Assembly: GCA_018715855.1 (NCBI GenBank)
Contig: DVKW01000168.1
Coordinates: 1-8,833 of the forward strand
Source of the DNA: Candidatus Galligastranaerophilus intestinigallinarum
GTDB taxonomy: Bacteria; Cyanobacteriota; Vampirovibrionia; Gastranaerophilales; Gastranaerophilaceae
Direction of reading: 5' to 3'
Length of the DNA stretch: 8,833 nucleotides
Shown here piece by piece: positions 1 through 6,790 of the stretch (positions within the stretch are counted from its first letter, which is position 1; each line of letters opens with the position of its first letter). The position numbers and the translations under genes were made by a program. The notes below the pieces were generated by a model. That model worked only from the letters and a program-made list of their open reading frames with translations. It had not been told where the DNA came from and did no database searches.

Positions 1-2
1 TA

Positions 3-995
3 GCTAAAGAAATTTATAGGGCTGTTATTAAAAATGGCGCTCACCCTATTGTAAGGTGTTCTGTTGACGGCTTAAATGAAATTTTTCTAAAAAATGCAAA
101 CGATAACCAATTAAGCTATGTTGACCCAATTTCAAAATTAGAATTTGAAACAGTTAATGCAATTATTTCAATGGGTGCACCTTTAAATGTGAAAGCATTA
201 TCAAATGTTGATTCATCTAAAATGGCAAAAAGGTCCGGTGCTACAAGAGAACTTTCCCAAACAATGCTAAAAAGGGCAGAAAAAGGGGAATTAAATTGGG
301 TTATAGCAGATTTTCCAACCCAAGCGCTTGCACAAGAAGCAAAAATGAGCCTAGATGAATATTTTGAATTTGTTGAAAAAGCTTGTTATCTTGATTTAGA
401 TGACCCCGTTTCAAAGTGGCTTGAAATTGGCAAAGAACAAAAGCGTATTGCAGAAATTTTAAACGGCACAAAAAAACTCCACATTGTTGGAAACAAAACA
501 GATATAGTTTTTAATGTTGAAAACAGAAAATGGATATCTTGCGACGGGTTGAATAATTTCCCTGACGGTGAAATTTTTACATCTCCTGTTGAAGATGATA
601 TAAATGGAACCATTTATTTTGATTTTCCTGCAATTTACAGGGGAAATTCCGCAAACAAAATTCAATTAAAAATTGAAAACGGAAAAGTAATTGAAGCAGA
701 TGCCGAAACGGGCAAAGATTTCTTAATTTCAATGCTTGATATGGACGAAGGGTCAAGGTTTATTGGTGAAATTGCAATCGGCACAAATGAAAGAGTTCAA
801 AATGTTACGGGAAACATTTTATTCGATGAAAAAATAGGCGGCTCTATTCATATGGCACTTGGCGCATCATATCCTGAAACAGGCGGCAAAAACGTTTCAG
901 GGCTTCATTGGGATATAATTAAAAATATGAAAGAAAATTCCTTCATATATGCTGATGAAAAATTAATTTATAAAGACGGCAAATTTGTAATTTAA
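3..995 (+). CDS. M29-family metallo-aminopeptidase (AmpS/PepS/aminopeptidase T type), 5' end missing
   Basis: This is the 3' part of an exopeptidase gene of the M29 (thermophilic metalloprotease) family, cytoplasmic enzymes that remove N-terminal amino acids from peptides with a dinuclear metal centre. The frame is open from base 3, so the true start lies outside the window. About 330 codons are visible, against roughly 410 in the family. The visible N-terminal stretch (EIYRAVIKNGAHPIVR) matches the family's early region. Numbering from the internal Met at 171, the conserved blocks are the PTQALAQEAKMSLDEY region (49-64), NFPDGEIF (129-136, probable ligand E134), the EGSRFIGEIAIG region (probable ligand E200), IHMALGASYPETGGKN (226-241, H227 and Y234) and HWD (H246, D248). 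All expected metal and active-site residues therefore appear present. It ends one base before the next start codon, as the first visible gene of a coupled operon. The family is clear; the natural substrate is not. Confidence 0.93.
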   Translation, partial: AKEIYRAVIKNGAHPIVRCSVDGLNEIFLKNANDNQLSYVDPISKLEFETVNAIISMGAPLNVKALSNVDSSKMAKRSGATRELSQTMLKRAEKGELNWVIADFPTQALAQEAKMSLDEYFEFVEKACYLDLDDPVSKWLEIGKEQKRIAEILNGTKKLHIVGNKTDIVFNVENRKWISCDGLNNFPDGEIFTSPVEDDINGTIYFDFPAIYRGNSANKIQLKIENGKVIEADAETGKDFLISMLDMDEGSRFIGEIAIGTNERVQNVTGNILFDEKIGGSIHMALGASYPETGGKNVSGLHWDIIKNMKENSFIYADEKLIYKDGKFVI

Positions 996-996
996 A

Positions 997-1857
997 ATGA
1001 ATGAAATTTTTAATACCCTTAAAAATGCCCAATATCAACACATTAAAACCGTTGAAAAAAAAATTCAAAATGCAATAAAAATAAAAAAATCATTATTTTA
1101 TGATTATTTTGAAACTTTTCTTTTTGATGGCGCAAAAAGGCTAAGGCCTTTGTTTATTTTTCTTGTTTCAAACCTTGAAGAATTTGAAATTGATGAAGAT
1201 GTTTATAATTTGGCTGCAAGTGTTGAACTTTTGCATTCTGCAAGCTTAATCCATGATGATATTTTAGATGACGCTGAACTTAGAAGAAACCACCCTGTTA
1301 TTCATATTGAAAAATCAACAAAAGAAGCGGTTCTTGCGGGTGATTACCTTTTAAGTTTATCAATGGATTTTATTTCAAAAATAAAAAATAATAACGTTTT
1401 TTCAATTCTTGCAAATGCAAGCTATAAAATGGTTGAATCTGAAATATATTCACTATCTAAAAGGTTTCAAAAAATAGAAAAGGATGAATATTTTGAAATT
1501 TTAAAAAATAAAACTTCATCTCTTTTTATAGCATCCATTGAAGCTTTGTATGAAATAAAAAATAAGCCGAAAAACCCTGATATTTTGAATTTTACAAAAG
1601 AATTTTCAATTATTTTTCAATTGAAAGATGATATAAATAATTTTTTAAATTGTGATGAAAAAAAATTATCAAACGATTCTTCTTGCGGAATAACCACCTT
1701 GCCTTATATATTAGGGGCAAAAAACAATAAAGATTATGCTATAATAGGCGAAGTTAAAAACTTTTTAAATAATAAAATAGAATTAACGGAAAAAATTTTA
1801 AAGAATTATAAAAATAATGAAAATTTAATTCTTTTATTGAATTTGTTTAGAGGATAA
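997..1857 (+). CDS. trans-isoprenyl (polyprenyl) diphosphate synthase
   Basis: This enzyme condenses isopentenyl diphosphate onto an allylic diphosphate to build prenyl chains for quinones, carriers or terpenoids. Motifs in the 286-aa protein include GAKRLRP at 45-51, the first Asp-rich motif DDILD at 87-91 followed by ELRR, a KT pair at 172-173, the second Asp-rich region FQLKDDINN at 207-215, and GITTLPY at 231-237. The residues just before the first motif are small (A82, S83) and not aromatic. In this family that favours long chains, so I infer a hepta-/octaprenyl-type product over farnesyl, but cannot prove it. Oddities: the last Asp of the second DDxxD is Asn (N215), and the protein is shorter than the usual 320 or so residues, mainly at the C-terminus. 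The start lies one base after the upstream stop with no good ribosome binding site, which suggests translational coupling. A catalytically weak or regulatory subunit is the main alternative. Confidence 0.9.
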   Translation: MNEIFNTLKNAQYQHIKTVEKKIQNAIKIKKSLFYDYFETFLFDGAKRLRPLFIFLVSNLEEFEIDEDVYNLAASVELLHSASLIHDDILDDAELRRNHPVIHIEKSTKEAVLAGDYLLSLSMDFISKIKNNNVFSILANASYKMVESEIYSLSKRFQKIEKDEYFEILKNKTSSLFIASIEALYEIKNKPKNPDILNFTKEFSIIFQLKDDINNFLNCDEKKLSNDSSCGITTLPYILGAKNNKDYAIIGEVKNFLNNKIELTEKILKNYKNNENLILLLNLFRG

Positions 1858-1858
1858 A

Positions 1859-2494
1859 ATGTCAAATAAAAAAGAAGAAATTATTGAAAAATCAACAAAA
1901 TCAGCCTTAAGAGAAATTTTTGAAACGGTTGTTTTTGTTCTTGTTGCAGTTATTTTAATTCGCTTTTTTGTAGGTGAATTAAGGTGGATTCCATCTTCTT
2001 CCATGTATCCTACTTTAATTGAAGGCGACAGGATTTTTGTTGAAAAAGTTACAAAACCATTTAGAGCACCTAAAAGGGGAGATGTTATTGTTTTTTATCC
2101 GCCCGATGAAACCTTAAAAACAGATTTTTTATCCGTTATGGCAAGGCTGACGGGCATATTGTGCAAAGATGTTGCTTATATTAAAAGAATTGTAGGCCTT
2201 CCAAACGATAAACTTGAAATAAAAAAAGAAAACGACAATTTTTATGTTTATATAAACGATAAAAAAGAAATTGAACCCTACATTTTAAGCGAAACCGATT
2301 GGATAGATTGCAGAGATGATATGTATTGTGGCCCCTTTCAAATTCCGGATGGGCAATATTTTATGATGGGCGATAACAGGGGAAACAGCCAAGATAGCCG
2401 TTTTTGGGGCTTTTTGCCCGAAAAAAACATAATTGGCCGTGCCGTTTTTAAATTTTGGCCAATTCCAAGAATGGGTTTAATTAAATATAAATAA
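1859..2494 (+). CDS. lepB: signal peptidase I
   Basis: This membrane-bound serine protease (S26 family) cleaves signal peptides from Sec- and Tat-exported proteins on the outer face of the cytoplasmic membrane. The 211-aa protein has one N-terminal membrane segment at about 21-39. It is followed by the catalytic-serine box IPSSSMYPTL (44-53, nucleophile S48), the general-base box YIKRIVGLP (107-115, lysine K109) and the C-terminal family box GDNRGNSQDSRFWG (171-184). An insertion between the serine and lysine boxes (about 82-106) and another before the last box (about 140-160, with two Cys) are within the variation normal for the family. The gene starts one base after the prenyl synthase stop, with AGAGGA a few bases upstream inside that gene. 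It would process, among others, the lytic transglycosylase encoded downstream, which carries a signal peptide. Confidence 0.97.
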   Translation: MSNKKEEIIEKSTKSALREIFETVVFVLVAVILIRFFVGELRWIPSSSMYPTLIEGDRIFVEKVTKPFRAPKRGDVIVFYPPDETLKTDFLSVMARLTGILCKDVAYIKRIVGLPNDKLEIKKENDNFYVYINDKKEIEPYILSETDWIDCRDDMYCGPFQIPDGQYFMMGDNRGNSQDSRFWGFLPEKNIIGRAVFKFWPIPRMGLIKYK

Positions 2495-2502
2495 AAACCA
2501 AT

Positions 2503-2532
2503 TTGCAACCAAACCTTTTTTTGTACTACAAT
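2503..2532 (+). promoter_or_regulatory. probable sigma70-type promoter of pheT
   Basis: A -35-like TTGCAA at 2503-2508 is followed after 18 bp by a -10-like TACAAT at 2527-2532. The spacer contains a run of seven T. Transcription would start near 2539-2540 and give a leader of under 30 bases, too short for a T-box or attenuator. No terminator is visible between lepB and this site, so pheT may also receive read-through from the upstream operon. The call rests on sequence match alone; the similar arrangement before the transglycosylase gene supports it. Confidence 0.6.
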
Positions 2533-2567
2533 AAACTGGTAAATGTAGAATTAAAAAGAGGAATAAA

Positions 2568-5024
2568 ATGCAGGTTTCATACGAGTGGTTAAATGAATAT
2601 GTTGATTTATCGGGAATTACCCCTGAAGAAATTTCCCACGCTCTTACTATGAGCGGGTTAGAAGTTGAAGAGATTGAAGATGTTAAACCGAAATTTACAA
2701 ATATAATTACGGCAAAAATAGAAAAAATTGATAACCACCCAAATGCGGACAAATTGCACTTAGTAACAGTAAATACAGGCGCTGCAACTAAAACTGTTGT
2801 TTGCGGTGCACAAAATATTGAAGTTGGGCAAGTTATTCCTTACGCTTCAGTCGGAAGCAAGGTTTTAGACAGAAAAACGGGCGAACAATTTGAATTAACC
2901 CCTGCTGTTATAAGGGGCGTTGAATCTCAAGGAATGCTCTGTAGCCAAGATGAATTGGGGCTGGATGGACTTCAAGAAGAAGACGGCATTTTAATTTTAA
3001 ACCGTCTTTTAAAAGATGTAAAATTGGGTGAACCCTTAGAAAAAGTTTTAAATATTAATGATGAAATTATTTTCCACACTGCACCCACCGCAAACAGGGG
3101 CGATCAAATGTCTGTTATAGGCATTGCAAGGGAAATTTCAGCCCTATTTAACAGAAAAATGAAACTTTCTTTAATGACACCTCAAGAAGAAAAGAAAGCC
3201 GATTTTAAAGTTGAAATTAAAGATGATGAAATCTGCAAATATTATTCAATTGCGGTTTTAAAAGATATTACAATTAAACCTGCGCCCGAATTTATTCAAA
3301 GAAGGGTTATAGCAGGCGGCATGAGGCCTATTAACAATGTTGTTGACATTACAAACTATGTAATGCTTGAATATGGAACCCCTTTACATGCTTTTGATTA
3401 TGACAAATTAAACAAATATTTATGCGTAAGATACGCTAATATGGGCGAAAAATTAACCACATTGGATGAAGTTGAAAGAACAATGACAGATAAAACCGTT
3501 GTTATTTCAAAAGAAAATGAAGCGGTTTGCTTGGCAGGTGTTTTTGGCGGAAATAATTCTGAAATTGATGATAATTCAAAGAACTTAGCGCTTGAAGCCG
3601 CTTATTTTACACCTCATACAAACAGAAAATCAGCTCGTTCTGTAGGTTACAGGTCAGAAGCTTCCGCAAGGTTTGAAAGAGGCGTTGATATAGGCCTTGT
3701 AAAACAAGGTTTATATCAGGCGGTAAACCTTTTAATTAAATATGCAGACGCCAAGTTTGAAGGTATATCAGAAGCAGGCAAAGACCAATTGGAACCAATT
3801 GAAATTACATTAAGAGATTCTGAAATAAGAAGAATTTTAGGTGTTTCAATTGAACAAGATAAATGCATTGAAATTTTGGAAAATTTGGGCTTTGAACTTT
3901 TAGGTAAAAACCAAATGGCTGCAAAATTCAAAGTTCCAAGCTACAGAAGAAACGATGTTTATCGTGAAATAGATTTAATTGAAGAAGTTTCAAGAATTGC
4001 AGGATATGAAAATATTCCCCCAACCCTTCCAAATATTAATGAAGGCGCCACAATTTCAGATGAAACAAGAACAATTAAATTAATAAATGAACTTTTCTTA
4101 GGGCAAGGATATTCTGAAATAATTTCAACTTCTCTAACAGGAGATTCATTTTTGAAAAACTATATGACATCATTGGATGATAAAACAAGAGTTGATGTTA
4201 TTAACCCCCAAAGTGAAGATGCAACATCTTTAAGGCAAGAATTAATGCCAAATTTATTGAACATTGTTAAAAACAATTTTGATAACGGCAATAAAAGCTT
4301 AAAATTATATGAAATAGGAAAAACTTTCAAAGCTAAAGATGAACCAAACGAAGATTTTTCAGGTGTTTTAGAAGAAAGAAAAATTTCAGGCTGCATTTTT
4401 GGGCACACAAATAATGAATATTGGAACAAAAAAGAAACAGCAGATTTCTACACAATTAAAGGTGTTTTGGAAAACCTGTTTGAACTTTTAGGGTTAACCA
4501 AAAGAATTGTTTTCTCGCCATTAAAAGAAGACAAAAAATTTATGCACCCATACCAAACGGCAACAATCGAACTTTTGGGCAAAAACCCAATGAATATTGG
4601 TTATGTTGGTAAAATTCACCCTGTTTTATCAGATAAATTGAAATTTAACCAAGATTTATTTGTTTTTGAAATAAATTTGGAAATTTTACTCAAAAATATC
4701 AACTTTAATAATGTTGTTAAATATAAAAAACTACCAATCTCAACCCCTGTTTTAAGAGATATCGCTTTTGTTGTGGAAGATAAAACAACAGATACGGATA
4801 TTATGAAAGCAATTAAAAAAGTAAGCGATAAAAATATATTCAAAGGAGCTAAGCTTTTTGATATCTATAGGGGCGAAAACATTGGTTTAGATAAAAAATC
4901 TATGGCATATAGAATTATTCTGCAAGATGATGCAAAAACCCTTACGGATAGTGAAATTGAAGCGGAAGTGAAGAAAATAAAAGACGGTCTTGTTAAAAAC
5001 ATTTCGGGGCTGACATTAAGGTAA
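2568..5024 (+). CDS. pheT: phenylalanine--tRNA ligase beta subunit
   Basis: PheT pairs with PheS as an alpha2beta2 enzyme that charges tRNA-Phe; the beta chain supplies tRNA contacts and editing. The 818-aa protein is full length and shows the expected order: N-terminal MQVSYEWLNEYVDL; an EMAP-type tRNA-binding OB domain at about 40-150; the B3/B4 editing region at about 210-385, containing GMRPINNVVDITNYVMLEYG (251-270), TPLHAFD (271-277) and YRSEASARFERGVD (361-374); a B5 domain at about 405-480 ending DLIEEVSRIAGY; a synthetase-like core at about 490-700; and a C-terminal FDX-ACB anticodon-binding domain at about 725-818, with PVLRDIAFVV, LFDIYRGENIG and KTLTDSEIE. The ATG at 2568 is preceded by AAGAGGAA (2556-2563) at good spacing, and a nearer upstream ATG meets a stop at once. 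pheS is not adjacent, so the subunits are encoded separately or at a distance. No domain is missing. Confidence 0.98.
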   Translation: MQVSYEWLNEYVDLSGITPEEISHALTMSGLEVEEIEDVKPKFTNIITAKIEKIDNHPNADKLHLVTVNTGAATKTVVCGAQNIEVGQVIPYASVGSKVLDRKTGEQFELTPAVIRGVESQGMLCSQDELGLDGLQEEDGILILNRLLKDVKLGEPLEKVLNINDEIIFHTAPTANRGDQMSVIGIAREISALFNRKMKLSLMTPQEEKKADFKVEIKDDEICKYYSIAVLKDITIKPAPEFIQRRVIAGGMRPINNVVDITNYVMLEYGTPLHAFDYDKLNKYLCVRYANMGEKLTTLDEVERTMTDKTVVISKENEAVCLAGVFGGNNSEIDDNSKNLALEAAYFTPHTNRKSARSVGYRSEASARFERGVDIGLVKQGLYQAVNLLIKYADAKFEGISEAGKDQLEPIEITLRDSEIRRILGVSIEQDKCIEILENLGFELLGKNQMAAKFKVPSYRRNDVYREIDLIEEVSRIAGYENIPPTLPNINEGATISDETRTIKLINELFLGQGYSEIISTSLTGDSFLKNYMTSLDDKTRVDVINPQSEDATSLRQELMPNLLNIVKNNFDNGNKSLKLYEIGKTFKAKDEPNEDFSGVLEERKISGCIFGHTNNEYWNKKETADFYTIKGVLENLFELLGLTKRIVFSPLKEDKKFMHPYQTATIELLGKNPMNIGYVGKIHPVLSDKLKFNQDLFVFEINLEILLKNINFNNVVKYKKLPISTPVLRDIAFVVEDKTTDTDIMKAIKKVSDKNIFKGAKLFDIYRGENIGLDKKSMAYRIILQDDAKTLTDSEIEAEVKKIKDGLVKNISGLTLR

Positions 5025-5077
5025 AATTATTATTTACTATATTTGTAACATACCCCCCAAACCGTTGATACAATTAG

Positions 5078-5115
5078 TTTGCAACCCTTTTTATATAAAC
5101 TTAAAGGGTTGCAAA
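5078..5115 (+). terminator. 13-bp perfect inverted repeat, probable rho-independent terminator of pheT
   Basis: TTTGCAACCCTTT (5078-5090) is the exact reverse complement of AAAGGGTTGCAAA (5103-5115), with a 12-base loop. It lies about 54 bases beyond the pheT stop and is followed by ATTTATTTTTTG, a slightly interrupted T tract. The stem is moderate in G+C and the loop long, so it is a weaker terminator than the one at 5792. The second arm contains the TTGCAA that looks like the -35 box of the next promoter, so the repeat could also be an operator. Confidence 0.6.
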
Positions 5116-5136
5116 ATTTATTTTTTGTAGTATATT
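5109..5136 (+). promoter_or_regulatory. probable sigma70-type promoter of the lytic transglycosylase gene
   Basis: TTGCAA at 5109-5114, inside the 3' arm of the preceding inverted repeat, is followed after 16 bp by TATATT at 5131-5136. The spacer carries TTTTTTGTA, also found in the pheT promoter. An alternative -10 reading, TAGTAT at 5128-5133, is spaced too closely to be preferred. It would drive an independent transcript for the downstream gene with a leader of about 100 bases. Confidence 0.5.
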
Positions 5137-5242
5137 GGTTATGGAACTGAGGTTTGTCCGATGCATAACAATTAAGTGTAAGATAGGAAATGCATTTCGG
5201 GTTTTTACCCCGTTTCAAAAAAAGTTAATATGAGGATTTTTT
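5137..5242 (+). promoter_or_regulatory. leader region of the transglycosylase gene with palindrome and small hairpins
   Basis: No gene is seen here. The stretch contains GTTATG (5138-5143), which can pair with CATAAC (5164-5169); a perfect 12-bp palindrome GAAATGCATTTC (5187-5198); and GGGT-TTTT-ACCC (5199-5210), which can alternatively pair as CGGG/CCCG. The GAAA of the palindrome can also pair with TTTC at 5213-5216, so two mutually exclusive folds are possible. GAGGA at 5232-5236 is the ribosome binding site, six bases before the ATG. I compared it from memory with c-di-GMP and c-di-AMP riboswitch consensus features and saw no match. The function is unknown; the palindrome may instead be a protein operator. 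Confidence 0.35.
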
Positions 5243-5785
5243 ATGACTAGAAAGCTAACCCTAACTTTATTAGCCTGCTTGACCATTTTATTTTCAGGGC
5301 TAACAAGCGAAGCTAAAGCTGCAACATCACATGAAATCAAGGATATTATCGTTAAAACTGCCGTTTCTATGGGCGTTGATCCTTGTGTAGCATTAAGCAT
5401 TGCAAAACAGGAATCTAATTTCCAAAACCATAGGCAAAACGCCTCAGGCGCTGTTGGTGTTTTCCAATTAATGCCATCTACTGCAAGAAGAATGGGCTTA
5501 AACCCCTATAATTTAAACGACAACATCAAAGGCGGCATTATGTATTATCAAATGATGTACAAAAAATTCGGCTCAATGGATTTAGCCTTAGCTGCTTATA
5601 ATGCAGGCCCCGGCAATGTTGCAAAATACAAAGGAGTTCCCCCCTTCAGAGAAACACAAAGGTTTGTAAATACTATTAAAACAAATGCAAAAGCTTATCA
5701 AAACGACCCTTTGGTTATAAAACATAAGAAAAATAAATTTAGCGATAATGATAACGCAATAGTTGTGCCGGATGGTACATTATAA
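5243..5785 (+). CDS. secreted lytic transglycosylase (SLT/GH23 domain)
   Basis: This enzyme cleaves the MurNAc-GlcNAc bond of peptidoglycan non-hydrolytically, leaving 1,6-anhydroMurNAc ends, outside the cytoplasmic membrane. The 180-aa product begins with a signal peptide: MTRK, a hydrophobic core at about 5-20, and a probable signal peptidase I cut after AKA at 24-26. The SLT domain follows at about 30-150. It shows the catalytic glutamate in AKQESNF (E57), GVFQLMPST (72-80), AYNAGPGNV (118-126) and PPFRETQRFV (133-142). The last 25 or so residues are a polar tail without a known domain. There is no LysM or other wall-binding module, making it a minimal secreted enzyme. The ATG at 5243 has GAGGA six bases upstream; an ATG at 5230 runs into a stop within seven codons. 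The gene has its own predicted promoter and leader and sits next to the phage module. I read it as a host gene: it is on the opposite strand and carries a host-like promoter. Confidence 0.94.
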   Translation: MTRKLTLTLLACLTILFSGLTSEAKAATSHEIKDIIVKTAVSMGVDPCVALSIAKQESNFQNHRQNASGAVGVFQLMPSTARRMGLNPYNLNDNIKGGIMYYQMMYKKFGSMDLALAAYNAGPGNVAKYKGVPPFRETQRFVNTIKTNAKAYQNDPLVIKHKKNKFSDNDNAIVVPDGTL

Positions 5786-5791
5786 AAATTA

Positions 5792-5817
5792 AAAGCCGAG
5801 GGAATCTCCTCGGCTTT
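5792..5817. terminator. bidirectional rho-independent terminator at the host/phage junction
   Basis: AAAGCCGAGG (5792-5801) and CCTCGGCTTT (5808-5817) form a perfect 10-bp stem with a 6-base loop. On the + strand it is followed by AATATTTT, and on the - strand by a T-rich stretch (complement of TATAAAAATTA), so it can end transcription from both sides. It serves the transglycosylase gene on the left and the phage operon on the right. The TAA of the - strand peptidase gene (5816-5818) overlaps the stem. Confidence 0.9.
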
Positions 5818-6211
5818 AATATTTTAAAACTTCTCTTCTGTTTTTTCCTTTATTATAACTTATATGAACCCATTTGTCATATTCATTTATAAGCTGGTCA
5901 AATTCGATTTTAGATGTTTTTATAATTGAAATTATTTGACTTGGTGTTATTCCCGAAACCTTAAAATCAGCCGCTTGGCCTTTTGTGTGCTGGCTTGAAT
6001 TCACGCCGCCTACCAAACGGTTTACAAGAGGGTTTCTGTATCCTGAAGTTATAATCATAGGCGCACCTAACAGCTCTCTTGCAGGCTGCAGGCAATAATA
6101 TATTAAATTCAACAAATTATCTAATGAATTAATATCCGGCATATTATTAACGTTGTTTTTTATTGCTGTTTCAGAATAAATTAATTCTGACATTTTAAAA
6201 TTTAATTTCAT
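5816..6211 (-). CDS. phage M15-family peptidase (Peptidase_M15_3), probable endolysin
   Basis: This is a zinc peptidase of the D-Ala-D-Ala carboxypeptidase/endopeptidase type that cuts peptidoglycan cross-links or stem peptides. The 131-aa protein is about full length for the single-domain family. It contains ITSGYRNPLVNRLVGG (54-69), SQHTKGQAAD (73-82, zinc ligands H75 and D82) and the C-terminal block E110...WVHIS (115-118 core, third ligand H116, with E110 the probable catalytic acid). It has no signal peptide or wall-binding domain, so release would need a holin. The one-helix membrane protein gene immediately upstream is a candidate. The ATG at 6211 overlaps the upstream stop as ATGA and has AGGA five bases before it. 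As the last gene of the phage operon it is the expected lysis enzyme. A tail-associated or domesticated role is possible but less likely. Confidence 0.9.
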   Translation of the reverse strand: MKLNFKMSELIYSETAIKNNVNNMPDINSLDNLLNLIYYCLQPARELLGAPMIITSGYRNPLVNRLVGGVNSSQHTKGQAADFKVSGITPSQIISIIKTSKIEFDQLINEYDKWVHISYNKGKNRREVLKY

Positions 6212-6540
6212 TTTATTCCTTTTATTTTTTCTTCTATTTGTGCAAGTTTTATTTCCATTGTTTTTGAATTTTCCATATAACTGTTTAAATTTTTTGATGT
6301 TTCTTCAATGCAATATAGTTGCCTGCCTATAAACAGACAGCCTGCTAAAATTGCAGTTATTGAACCTATTAAAATATGCTTTATGAAATTTAATTCCTGA
6401 AACATTAAATTAACTTTAGATACAAATGAAACGTCGTTTGTGTGCTTTAAGTCTCCAAATAAAAAATCGTGCATTTCATCAAGCATTTTTTTTAACAGCA
6501 TATGGTGTTTATAGCATTCATCGGGTTGTTCTTGTTTCAT
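6208..6540 (-). CDS. small one-helix membrane protein of the lysis region, holin-type candidate
   Basis: I do not recognise a family. With the ATG at 6540, the product has 110 residues: a soluble, charged N-terminal part (1-50), one hydrophobic segment at about 54-72 (HILIGSITAILAGCLFIG), then a polar tail of about 38 residues with a heptad-like pattern suggesting a coiled coil. A longer reading from TTG at 6582 exists, but it would overlap the upstream gene, whereas the ATG has AAGGA five bases upstream, so I chose the ATG. Its stop overlaps the start of the endolysin gene (ATGA), which couples their translation. The position and single membrane helix suggest a holin or holin accessory (XhlA-like in layout only). 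This is inference; a membrane-anchored tail-chaperone role cannot be excluded. Confidence 0.75.
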   Translation of the reverse strand: MKQEQPDECYKHHMLLKKMLDEMHDFLFGDLKHTNDVSFVSKVNLMFQELNFIKHILIGSITAILAGCLFIGRQLYCIEETSKNLNSYMENSKTMEIKLAQIEEKIKGIK

Positions 6541-6553
6541 AAAAATCCTTATT

Positions 6554-6790
6554 TTAGTTATATTTTCTAAACTTTTTAACAAGCTTGTTTATTTTTTCTC
6601 CGTCTTCTTCAATAAATAAGGGGAGATATAAATAAACCGTTTCAATAATTTCTTCTGCAATATCAACTGCTTTTTGCAGGTTTTTTCTATCCTTTAAAAT
6701 TGCGGTTTCAGCCTGTTTGTTTTTAAATGTTTTGAAGCAATCGAAAATGCTTTTAATCGCATTTCCGATTGTATTAATTAAATTTGGCAT
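6554..6790 (-). CDS. small phage protein of unknown function (78 aa)
   Basis: The product is not recognised with confidence. It is mostly helical in appearance: a mildly amphipathic N-terminus (MPNLINTIGNAIKSIFDCF), a basic middle (KNKQAETAILKDRKNLQKA), an acidic stretch around DIAEEIIE, a short hydrophobic patch YLYLPLFI at about 53-60, and a basic end KLVKKFRKYN. The hydrophobic patch is too short for a clear membrane span. Small proteins of this general layout occur beside lysis genes in other phages, but I would not name a function. Its ATG shares one base with the upstream stop (TAATG), and GGAAA precedes it at a suitable distance. This supports it being a real, coupled gene in the late operon. 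Confidence 0.7.
   Translation of the reverse strand: MPNLINTIGNAIKSIFDCFKTFKNKQAETAILKDRKNLQKAVDIAEEIIETVYLYLPLFIEEDGEKINKLVKKFRKYN

Noticed and set aside
2495..2567. T-box, leader peptide or attenuator controlling pheT
   Set aside because: The predicted leader is under 30 bases, with no T-box sequence, Phe-rich small frame or terminator hairpin.
5030..5218. A 62-aa - strand open frame in the gap after pheT
   Set aside because: It covers the inverted repeat and predicted promoter, and its sequence resembles no protein family. The regulatory reading explains the region better.
5137..5242. Known riboswitch (c-di-GMP or c-di-AMP class) before the transglycosylase gene
   Set aside because: The conserved core segments of those classes, as I recall them, are absent. 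Only generic hairpins and a palindrome are seen.
6541..6582. N-terminal extension of the one-helix membrane protein from a TTG at 6582
   Set aside because: It would overlap the upstream gene by 29 bases, while the ATG at 6540 has AAGGA at ideal spacing.
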